Below, in pieces: positions 51,901 through 58,895 of a stretch of DNA of 64,000 nucleotides (position 1 is the first letter of the stretch; each line of letters begins with the position of its first letter). A program made the translations under genes and the position numbers. Location of the stretch: contig NC_088711.1 of NCBI RefSeq assembly GCF_963576615.1, positions 10,906,869 to 10,970,868 on the forward strand. The letters run 5' to 3'. Source of the stretch: Watersipora subatra (lineage: Eukaryota; Bryozoa; Gymnolaemata; Cheilostomatida; Watersiporidae). Below the pieces are notes generated by a model that saw only the letters and a program-made list of their open reading frames with translations, was not told where the DNA came from and ran no database searches.

Positions 51901-53999
51901 ACACATACCTTGGTAGTGGTGAGGTTGATAGATATAGACACGTACCTTGGTAGTAGTGAAGTTGATAGATATAGACATGTACCTTGATAGTAGTGAGGTT
52001 GATAGATATAGACACGTACCTTGGTAGTGGTGAAGTTGATAGATATAGACACATACCTTGGTAGTGGTGAGGTTGATAGATATAGACACGTACCTTGGTA
52101 GTGGTGATGTTGATAGATATAGACACGTACCTTGGTAGTGGTGATGTTGATAGATATAGACACGTACCTTGGTAGTGGTGAAGTTGATAGATATAGACAC
52201 ATACCTTGGTAGTGGTGAGGTTGATAGATATAGACACGTACCTTGGTAGTGGTGAAGTTGATAGATATAGACACATACCTTGGTAGTGGTGATGTTGATA
52301 GATATAGACACGTACCTTGGTAGTGGTGAGGTTGATAGATATAGACACATACCTTGGTAGTGGTGATGTTGATAGATATAGACACATACCTTGGTAGTGG
52401 TGAGGTTGATAGATATAGACACATACCTTGGTAGTGGTGATGTTGATAGATATAGACACGTACCTTGGTAGTGGTGAAGTTGATAGATATAGACACATAC
52501 CTTGGTAGTGGTGAGGTTGATAGATATAGACACGTACCTTGGTAGTGGTGATGTTGATAGATATAGACACGCACCTTGGTAGTAGTGAAGTTGATAGATA
52601 TAGACATGTACCTTGATAGTAGTGAGGTTGATAGATATAGACACGTACCTTGGTAGTGGTGAGGTTGATAGATATAGACACGTACCTTGGTAGTGGTGAA
52701 GTTGATAGATATAGACACGTACCTTGGTAGTGGTGATGTTGATAGATATAGACACGCACCTTGGTAGTAGTGAAGTTGATAGATATAGACATGTACCTTG
52801 GTAGTGGTGAGGTTGATAGATATAGACACGTACCTTGGTAGTGGTGAAGTTGATAGATATAGACACGTACCTTGGTAGTGGTGAGGTTGATAGATATAGA
52901 CACGTACCTTGGTAGTGGTGAAATTGATAAATATAGACACGTACCTTGGTAGTGGTGAAGTTGCGATATACAGTTCGAGCGCCATAAAGAAAAGCATCAC
53001 CGTCATCCGTAATCACTGCATCCACCAACTAAAGCATACGTCAGGTATTTAGGGCAGTGCAGGAAGCAGCCAACAGACTAATGTCATGAAGTGAACAGCA
53101 TCAGTTTTTTCTAGTTAATAGAGATGCCAACCTACTCCATGGCTGTTGAGGGCAGCACACGTAGCCTCTGCTTCTCCATCTGCCATAATTATTGGGACGC
53201 CTAAATAGCCTAGCATCTCACAGCACTGCAAAGAGGTTATTGAAGTTATGTCACCGTTGTTGCATATTGCTCAAATGATACGGCTAAATGACAAAACATC
53301 AAATTAGCCACAAAGTAGAACCAACAAAGTTGTGTGAGGACAGCTCCAAGTCTATCACAAAGCAGAATATAATCTCAGACCTCTTTAATGACAGAACTGA
53401 ATTGACTTCTATTAGCTCGCCTGGCTGAAGTTTTTCCCGAGTTTGATTCAATGCGCCTGCCATGCCTTTGATTCTGGCGCTCGGCCATTACCTGCCATTT
53501 CAGCTCTGGGGCTTTGCCATCAATAACAAACACCGGCAGAATATTGGCGTGAAGCAGAGCAGAGGTTCGGAAGAAAAGATTTCTGTCAAACAAAGCAAAC
53601 TTGCAAACAACTGATCAGAAAATCTATATCAGAGTCATTCATAAAAAATATGATGAAGCTACTTTTCCATAACAGTTGCTGGCAGTCATGTAAAATACTA
53701 ACCCATTATGATTTAATTTAGAAGTCTAAAATGAATTTAATTCAACATTGTCTGGATTCAATGAATAATGATAAGGAACATATACGCACTGTATCAAGAG
53801 AAGTGACTCATTCAGAGCAATGAAGAATAAATACTTACCTCAAATGTGGTCGAGTAACAGCGCCCATCATTTGCTTGACACACTGAGAGTCAACAACCCA
53901 AATACTCAAATCTATAGCTACTTTCTGGCCTGAGATATCATCAAAACTCTTTTTGCAGGCTACTGGGGTTAACAAAGGCCACAGCTCTTTCACACCCAT
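30157..53999 (-). CDS. GEN1: GEN1-type Holliday-junction resolvase, 10 exons, 656 aa
   Basis: An XPG/Rad2-family nuclease that cuts four-way junctions symmetrically. Exons (minus strand): 53839-53999, 53381-53582, 53136-53225, 52945-53028, 37730-37914, 36609-36711, 35763-35846, 33214-33409, 32050-32157, 30157-30914. All introns are GT-AG, phases match at each join, and the total is 1971 nt. The N-terminus MGVKELWPLL is the XPG start. Metal-binding acidic residues are Asp30, Asp75, Glu139, Glu141 (GEAEA), Asp160, Asp162 (TDDGDAF) and Asp212 (GCDY), followed by the helix-two-turn-helix PKGVPGVGK and a chromodomain (about 336-360, QPHRIVKKRVRQGVECLEVEW). Position 75 is Asp, as in FEN1, where vertebrate GEN1 has Glu. 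The cysteine-rich stretch between H2TH and chromodomain of vertebrate GEN1 is absent. Intron 4 is 15,030 bp and almost wholly minisatellite. Confidence 0.95.
31125..31827. mobile_element. Tc1/mariner-type MITE in GEN1 intron 9
   Basis: The termini CAGTGGAACCTTGGTTCTTG and its near-complement (CAAGAACCAAAGTTCCACTG) are flanked by TA on both sides (31123-31124 and 31828-31829). The element is 703 bp, has no transposase frame, and has internal copies of TTTTCGACCA in both orientations. CAGTG ends plus a TA duplication are diagnostic of the Tc1/mariner group. Confidence 0.88.
32050..32157 (-). CDS. GEN1: GEN1 exon 9
   Basis: 108 nt between ATTTACAG|AC and CTCTA|GTAAAG. It encodes an acidic linker after the chromodomain (SEDDAEPLPLVTVEPLVTME) and ARAVEEFNS. 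The alternative of reading on past the donor would add about 50 residues of intron-like sequence, and the phase match with exon 10 argues against it. Confidence 0.75.
32679..33124. mobile_element. Foldback/TIR element bounded by TTAA in GEN1 intron 8
   Basis: Long imperfect inverted repeats: GAGGTGATCTGACTG near 32767 pairs with CAGTCAGATCACCTC near 33028, and TATCAGGAAGTATC pairs with GATACTTTCTGATA. The outer ends are TTAAAGA...TCTTTAA. TTAA at both ends suggests a piggyBac-like TTAA target. No transposase is present. Confidence 0.65.
33214..33409 (-). CDS. GEN1: GEN1 exon 8 (chromodomain)
   Basis: Bounded by GCTCTAG|GC and TCGG|GTAATT. It reads AFHLAKMEWPLNYSLEKMLP, then the chromodomain core RIVKKRVRQGVECLEVEW. 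This is the clearest GEN1-specific signature, separating it from FEN1, EXO1 and XPG. Confidence 0.92.
33654..35485. repeat. 19-bp minisatellite in GEN1 intron 7, about 96 copies
   Basis: The unit is CTTGCTAGGTGACATAGAC. Variants are ordered in higher-order blocks: GACATAAAC followed by CATAGGCC recurs at 34102, 34273, 35052 and near 35262, with 171-bp (9 units) and 779-bp (41 units) offsets exact to the unit. A block with CTAGCTAGCTGATGAGAAC plus GAAGGGAATC recurs several times. It lies between exons 7 and 8. Confidence 0.95.
35763..35846 (-). CDS. GEN1: GEN1 exon 7
   Basis: 84 nt, phase 0 at both ends (AATTTAG|ATG; CTCAG|GTACC). It encodes MLTEFANKSCKVPA, then IWRKPLISKAQ, matching the region before the chromodomain (EF-x-N-K in the family). 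Confidence 0.8.
36609..36711 (-). CDS. GEN1: GEN1 exon 6
   Basis: 103 nt between GCTTTAG|G and TCACAG|GTAACA, in phase 2 with exon 5 (codon AA|G). It encodes LEQWATRGLSGTETSAETL, then ATKICNMTANNFSQ. It replaces the longer Cys-rich stretch of vertebrate GEN1. Confidence 0.78.
37060..37300 (+). repeat. Dispersed repeat, copy 4 (3' truncated)
   Basis: GCTGTGCTACCCGGTGTTGC, CCGGGTAAAAAAAGTCTTTG and the following block matching copies 1 and 2 up to AAGGTTTTCAAACTTTGTCA. The 3' AATAGCTATAGCC end is missing. It lies in GEN1 intron 5. Confidence 0.65.
37730..37914 (-). CDS. GEN1: GEN1 exon 5 (last catalytic Asp and H2TH)
   Basis: The acceptor TTCATCACAG|AC follows the 15-kb intron. It encodes ILIGCDYCPKGVPGVGK with Asp212 and the helix-two-turn-helix DNA-binding loop. 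The donor is taken as AAAAA|GTATGA (phase 2), since reading on meets a stop after eight residues and exon 6 fits the phase. Confidence 0.9.
38677..39620. mobile_element. Non-autonomous hAT-type element inserted in the 37-bp array
   Basis: The 944-bp element has terminal inverted repeats CAGGCTTGGGGCCACTAG / CTAGTGGCCCCAAGCCTG and a perfect 8-bp target duplication GTACCTTG at 38669-38676 and 39621-39628. Eight-bp duplications and CAGG-type ends are typical of hAT. Subterminal regions are crowded with GTGCAGTGCCTAGTGC-like repeats, typical transposase-binding arrays. No transposase frame is present. Removing it restores the array register exactly. Confidence 0.92.
40370..46430. repeat. Array block A (older or source half of a tandem block duplication)
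   Basis: The order of unit variants in this block recurs in 46430-52720. Markers checked at offset 6068 (164 units): 40432/46500, 40473/46541, 40621/46689, 41293/47361. At offset 6290 (170 units): 42401/48691, 42625/48915, 45691/51981, 46321/52611. A six-unit difference therefore lies between 41.3 and 42.4 kb. Confidence 0.88.
46430..52720. repeat. Array block B (tandem duplicate of block A)
   Basis: It is nearly identical in variant order to block A. A single-base difference is visible at 45898 (GAAAGATATAG) against the B position 52188 (GATAGATATAG). Near 52720 the two diverge (CACG in B, CATG in A near 46429), marking the block end. Confidence 0.85.
52945..53028 (-). CDS. GEN1: GEN1 exon 4, whose 3' end seeds the array
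   Basis: 84 nt, phase 0 at both ends. The acceptor is CTTTAG|TTGG and the donor AAG|GTACGT. It carries catalytic Asp160 and Asp162 in TDDGDAFLYG and ends VYRNFTTTK, aligned with VYRNFTMNTK at the equivalent place in vertebrate GEN1. The last 28 nt resemble the repeat unit (exon TATATCGCAACTTC against array TATATCTATCAACTTC), so the authentic donor is the first member of the array. Confidence 0.95.
53136..53225 (-). CDS. GEN1: GEN1 exon 3 (GEAEA motif)
   Basis: 90 nt between CTTTGCAG|TG and ATGGA|GTAGGT, phase 0. It encodes EMLGYLGVPIIMADGEAEA with metal-coordinating Glu139 and Glu141. Confidence 0.93.
53381..53582 (-). CDS. GEN1: GEN1 exon 2
   Basis: 202 nt between TTTGACAG|AA and AAAGAG|GTCTGA (a weak donor, fixed by phase and alignment). 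It encodes NLFFRTSALLHANILPVFVI, then DGKAPELKWQ with Asp75, a Lys/Arg-rich helical arch segment, and RSQFSSVIKE. Confidence 0.88.
53839..53999 (-). CDS. GEN1: GEN1 exon 1 (N-terminal nuclease motif)
   Basis: The ATG at 53999 gives MGVKELWPLL. Gly2 follows the initiator Met as in all XPG-family enzymes, whose N-terminus reaches the active site. VAIDLSIWV carries Asp30. The donor is TTGAG|GTAAGT. Too short and spliced to stand out as an open frame. Confidence 0.93.
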
Positions 54000-54098
54000 C
54001 GTTGGGTACAAAATGGAATTTAGAGGAGTAGTATGTCTGAAACAGAAATTTGCTCAACATTTGTTGGCTCTATTCTGCTCTCTGCTGAGGGAGGCTAT

Positions 54099-54860
54099 TT
54101 AAACCATAACTGTCACGAACAACTTTTATCATATTTATTAAGTAAATCAGGCAAGCGTGATTCCGATTTTGAACTCAAAATAAAGATTAGTCTACTAACC
54201 TTCAAAGTCATTTAGGCTTTTTTAAAGCGTTTCAATATCCGTTTCGAAAACAACACAATCGGCATTACAAGCTCCGCCCATAAATATGTGACGAAACCTA
54301 GCTTTTTCAGGAACAGAAGTTAGGAATGTTTAGTCCGATTTAGAATAATAGAGATAGGTGTCTTAAAACCCATTATTATCTAAATCCAGCCTGTAAAATA
54401 ATCTGTCTTTTAAGAAATGTATATAAACTATTTAAAATTGCTCGTAGCTCGTTACATGACGTTTAAATGGACTGAACGCCGAGAAAAATGAGCTCAAAAA
54501 GCGCGGTTTTATCACAAGCTAGCTAAATAGCTTATCTACCTTTCAGAAAAGACTGATATTATTTTTAAGACTGAATTTCGATAATGGATTTTAAAACACC
54601 CATCTCTATTATTCTAAATCGGTCTAAACATTCCTACGTAACTTCTGTTCCTAAAAAGCTAGGTTTCGTCACGTATTTATGGGCGGGGCTTGTTATGCCG
54701 ATCGTGTTGTTTTCGAGACCGATATTAAAACGCTGTAAAAAAGCCTTCATTACTCTGAAAGTTAGTGGACTAATCTTTATTTTGAGTACAAAATCGGAAT
54801 CAGCGTGTCTGATTTACCTAGTAAATACAATAAAAGTTGTTCGTGACAGTTATGGTTTAA
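54099..54860. mobile_element. Foldback element with about 280-bp inverted repeats, TTAA-bounded, 100 bp 5' of GEN1
   Basis: The left arm starts TTAAACCATAACTGTCACGA and the right arm ends with its complement at 54860. The arms stay complementary inward for roughly 280 bp (for example CTCCGCCCATAAATATGTGA against TCACGTATTTATGGGCGGGG). The middle is about 200 bp. TTAA at both edges suggests piggyBac-type mobilisation. The open frames at 54033-54215 and 54584-54871 lie mostly in the arms and are not genes. Confidence 0.85.
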
Positions 54861-54879
54861 GATGCCAATAAATAATGCC

Positions 54880-56870
54880 AAAACATGATTTAAAATAGTC
54901 ATCGAAGTGTAAACTTTCAACTATTTTTTACTCAATAAACCTCACAGCTCGGTATGAAAGCACACTTCCTACATAAAAGAATGGTAATTCATTAAGTGAC
55001 CCTTTCATGACTGATCCTACATAGAGAAAGAAACTATTATAGCAATCCTTCATCATTTTATTACCATTTCTAGTTACCTCCAAACATGACAAGGTTGTGG
55101 GCATTATTTAGAATACTTGAACATTTGAGATACAATTTATTTGTACAATTTATTTATTTGTACAATGTATTTGTACAGGAAGGGCTTAGCATAAACAATA
55201 GTTTCATGAGCAAAGGTTTCATATTAGGTAGTGACTAGATGAATGCCCAGCATTGCATGGGTTATAAAAAACAGCTTATAAACAGGCTGGTAATGTAGTA
55301 GCCATTGGCTAAGTTGACTAACTAGCCAATGACAGAATTAGCAAATAAGCTAACTTGAGCAACTCAAGCTAGTAACCTAAGCTTGCTTATATTGGTAAAT
55401 TTACTTTAATAAGAGCTGTAAGGCAAGCTCATGTGCCACACAATTTTCCATCCAAATTTTGATGAGAAATTTATAAACCAAGCACGCCACATGTGTTAGC
55501 TACACCTGTGTGTGCCTTGGGTGCAAACACTTAATTCCTAATGCTGAATCAGAAGCAAAACAGATTTAAAATGGGTTACTCTCCTCAAATGTGGTGTGTA
55601 TGACATGTAGCTTTCTACCCTCTTAACTTTCATACTCACGTGCAGAATGCCAGTATATTCATTCACTATAACAACAGAAATATAAATAGAGAAAAACTTC
55701 GAGGAAAAGTCTGCTCCATTTTACTAGTAATATTTTAGTGAAAATAAAAGATACTTAAAAAACATAAAAAAATTCCCTATTCACTATGACAACATAGCAT
55801 ACTCACAAGTAGTATAACACGCGTATAACAGCGTTCATTTTGTAAAACCTCTCCCTCTATGTAATAGCAAGGTAATTTGTCGAAATATAAGATAAAATTG
55901 GATCAATGACGGAGATGTGATTTTAAAATTTGCTTCTAATGAGGAAAAAGATGAACTATCAATGCTTGCTACAACAAACTAACATATGACTATTAAACAT
56001 AATTTGCATACTTCTATAAAATTAATGGCCTGCAAATTTATTTTTAAGCAAAAAAAAGAAATTTATTTCTAAAATATGGAATGTTTCCTTTTTGTTACAT
56101 ACTCCTTCGTAAGTGGCGTTCCAAGCCTAAGTTGCTAATATCAATATTCTAGAGGTAAAGTATCTATTGTTGTTGCTATCATCAAATGAGTCAGGTAACT
56201 TAAACTGAAATTATGCGGTCATTTGCAGAATCAGTCCACACTCATTCAACTGCTAAATGCCTACAATAGGTGTTACTGATGTTGTCAAAGTTGAAAGCAA
56301 TAATCATGACATTGTTCAATACAAACCCCTAAACATTCCGCTAGCTTATGAACGGAAGCTGGTGCAGCTTCTTAACTAATGCATAATGCCACATATCCAC
56401 CTAGTTGGTTTGATAGGTAGCAGCATCATTTCTAAACATTCTTTTTTTAGGGGTTGACCAGTGGTAGGTATGCTCCATAGTAGTGCAGTTACAAAGCTTT
56501 TTGTACCTGGTTTAGCTAAATTACTATGTTCGATAAAAAATTTGATTCACTTTTTTTCCTTATCCACAGAAGCTTATACACAAAATTTCTGGTCTGACTA
56601 GCTACTTTTGACAATCAGGAGGTCGCTGGCAGGTTTATTTTGTGTAGTTGGTTTACTGCAGTCACTGGCCCTAAGATTAAAATTTTTTGTTTTACTGCAT
56701 GAAGTTGCCCTTAAAAGCTCATTTCACTGATTACTAAGGCAATGAGACCTTAGAACAGCTGAAGTAGTTTTTCGAGATTCTTTTTAAAGATGACACGTCT
56801 GGTTTGAGTAAATATGACTACTTTTGGAAGTTCATGGCTAAATTTGATAGTTTACTTAAAGGTAGCTAGT
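54880..56870. other. Intergenic sequence with a degenerate dispersed-repeat copy
   Basis: Around 55236-55400 the text GCCCAGCATTGCATGGGTTA, then TAAAAAACAGCTTATAAAC, resembles the 5' part of the dispersed CCCGG family (closest to copy 3). Otherwise nothing was recognised. Confidence 0.4.
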
Positions 56871-56876
56871 GCTAAT

Positions 56877-57119
56877 TGTTGTATTTGTGTGTCTATTGTA
56901 TATATCTTTATTAGTAAATATCGAATATGCTGCGATAACACAAGTACGAGTATTTAATATAAGCGCGTGTACTCAGTAACTGCCGGAAAACGATCCGTGC
57001 ACATGCGTCAACCACAAATATAAAAGATAAGATAACCGCTAAGCATATACGGTAAGATAACTATGAAATGTAAACGAATGTACAGTGTGAGAGAAGATGA
57101 CTCTTAATTATATACAACA
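56877..57119 (-). repeat. 3' LTR of Ty3/Gypsy element 1
   Basis: 243 bp with inverted ends TGTTGTAT/ATACAACA. On the minus strand it is preceded by a polypurine tract (GGGAAGGAGA at 57120-57129) and contains AATAAAG near its 3' end. It follows the integrase stop by 72 bp, as expected for a 3' LTR. No 5' LTR of this element was found in the window. Confidence 0.85.
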
Positions 57120-57190
57120 TCTCCTTCCCAAGCTAGCTCTCACAGTTTGACCTGACATCTAATCCTAAAAATGCAAAATAATTAATATGA

Positions 57191-58895
57191 CTAACATTCC
57201 TCAATCAGTCTGCGTGGCTTATGAATTACACGACATGATTTTCTAATTGGAGAATCTGATGGCCTGGGTGCGGGTGAGATGGCTGACGGGGACCGAGTTG
57301 GTGATGCCTCTGGCAGGTCACCTTTCTGAGCAGGTGGAGGAGTATACACTAATGCTGACCGATTACGTCTTAGAATGTTGCCATTAGAATTAACTGTGTA
57401 GCTGCGGGTGCATGGATGTCCTTGTTGTACAATTCCTTGGCGATGCATGTCACGTATAAATACTTGGTCTCCTGGAGCCAATGTTGAAAGCTCTTTAACT
57501 CTGTGCCTTGCATCATGGTTCTGCTTCATTTGTTGTTTGTACATCTGATTTTTAATGTAGTGCTGTTGATGGTTAGTTACGTTGAACTCAACATTTGCTG
57601 ACGGTATTGTTGACCTAAGTGTCCTGTTCATCATGAGTTCAGCTGGAGAAAAGCCTGTGGACAGTGGAGAAGTTCTGTATGCCAATAAGCCTAGAAATGG
57701 GTCTGCCGACTTATCCAGAATGTTTTTCATCGTCTGTACCATCCTCTCGGCTGCCCCGTTAGCTCTTGGGTACCGTGGGGATGAAGTCACTGAGCGAAAC
57801 TGGTATTTGTGGGTAAACTCGCGAAACTCTTCCGAGGTATATTGACCAGCATTGTCTGAAATTAGCAACTCCGGTATTCCATGTCGAGCAAAAAAGCTTT
57901 TGAGGTGTTTAACTATTTCCTTTGATGTGGTGGATTGCAGGGCAGTTATTTCCGGATATCTGGAGTACAAATCTACTACTAAAAGATAATCTCGTCCATT
58001 GTGATGGAACAAATCTGAAGCCAATACTTGCCATGGATGTCTTGGGGTGTCTAGAAGCCTCAAAGGTTCTCTCACTTCGGGTGCTCTGTTTCTGCAGACA
58101 GAGCAGTGGCTAATCATTTCTTCTATAGCTTTGTTCAGTGAAGGCCACCACACTGCTCTTTTTGCTCTCTGGGTACATTTAGAAACTCCTAAATGCCCTT
58201 CATGAATCCTTTCCAGGATCTCCATTCTTTCTAGTTGCGGAATGATGATTCTATCTTGGTATAAAAGAAGGTCGTGTGCGGGGTGGAGTGTAATAAGGCC
58301 TCTTTTTTCGAAGTACGGCTTTATGACTGAATCGGTGTTTGATAAGTATGCAGGCCATCCTTTCTCGACATATTCTCGTATGATCTGTAGCACTTCATCT
58401 GACTTTTGAGCTGCTGAAAACTTTTCCAGCCTAATATCTGTAGCTGGGAGACTATATGACCTGGCAAATGCTTCTATTTCATCTGTTGCAAGCATCTCAC
58501 GAACTGTTGGCTTTTCTGACGGATACCTTGATAATGCATCTGCTGAGCTGTTTTGCTTTCCTGGAACGTATACTATGTGGAACTTGTACCGCATAAGTTT
58601 GAGCTTGAATCGTAATATCCTGGGTGGTAGCTTGTGTATAGGTTTAGATCCCAACAGTGACACTAATGGTTTATGATCCGTGTGTACTTCAAAGTCTTGT
58701 AGCCCTAGTAGATATCTAGAAAACTTCTCTAACCCCCATGTAACACCTAACGCTTCCTTTTCAATTGTAGCATATCCTTCTTCTGCTGACATCAGCGACC
58801 TGCTAGCTGCTGCTACTAGACGCTCGGAGTTGTCCTCTTGTATTTGCGTCATGACAACTCCCAGGCCTTTATTAGACGCATCTGTTGAAGCGTAA
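57191..58895 (-). CDS. Ty3/Gypsy element 1: RNase H and integrase part of pol (5' part missing)
   Basis: The frame opens in RNase H (STDASNKGLGVVMTQ, EKEALGVTWGLEKF, VHTDHKPLVSLLG). The integrase follows, with the zinc-binding HEGHLG...CSVCRNRA block and the DDE triad (SDLFHHNG, SDNAGQY, NGAAERM). The C-terminus is RRLIEEC. There is no stop or frameshift over 553 codons. Reverse transcriptase and everything 5' are not on this strand. They are replaced at about 58895 by an oppositely oriented protease-RT fragment. Confidence 0.85.

Larger units (their letters stand above)
38466..52965 (-). repeat. 37-bp minisatellite made of the GEN1 exon 4 / intron 4 splice donor, 366 units
   Basis: Read on the minus strand, each unit carries CACTACCAAG|GTACGTGTC and then a TATATCTATCAACTTC-type segment; one whole unit is 52908-52944. 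The first unit is the end of exon 4 itself, which is coding (NFTTTK). Donor-equivalent positions are 52945 minus multiples of 37. The values checked at 46544, 40476, 38673, 38636, 38599, 38562, 38525 and 38488 all fall on this grid once the 952 bp of the hAT insertion plus its duplicated target are subtracted. Variation is limited to a few sites: GAAGTTG/GAGGTTG/GATGTTG, and CACGTAC/CATGTAC/CACATAC/CACGCAC. The variant CCTAGG (TAG stop in one frame) is seen at four places. Confidence 0.97.

Noticed and set aside
38466-52965. CRISPR-like regular repetition
   Set aside because: Units are directly abutting with no unique spacers, inside an animal gene intron. It is a minisatellite.
39568-53028. 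Giant minus-strand open frames of 917 to 3542 codons
   Set aside because: They are the three stop-free readings of the 37-bp minisatellite. They lack their own promoter, start and non-repeat domains, and are reported as an array and not as genes.
54033-54871. Short plus-strand open frames near the GEN1 5' end
   Set aside because: They lie mostly within the arms of the foldback element and are reverse-complement related to each other.
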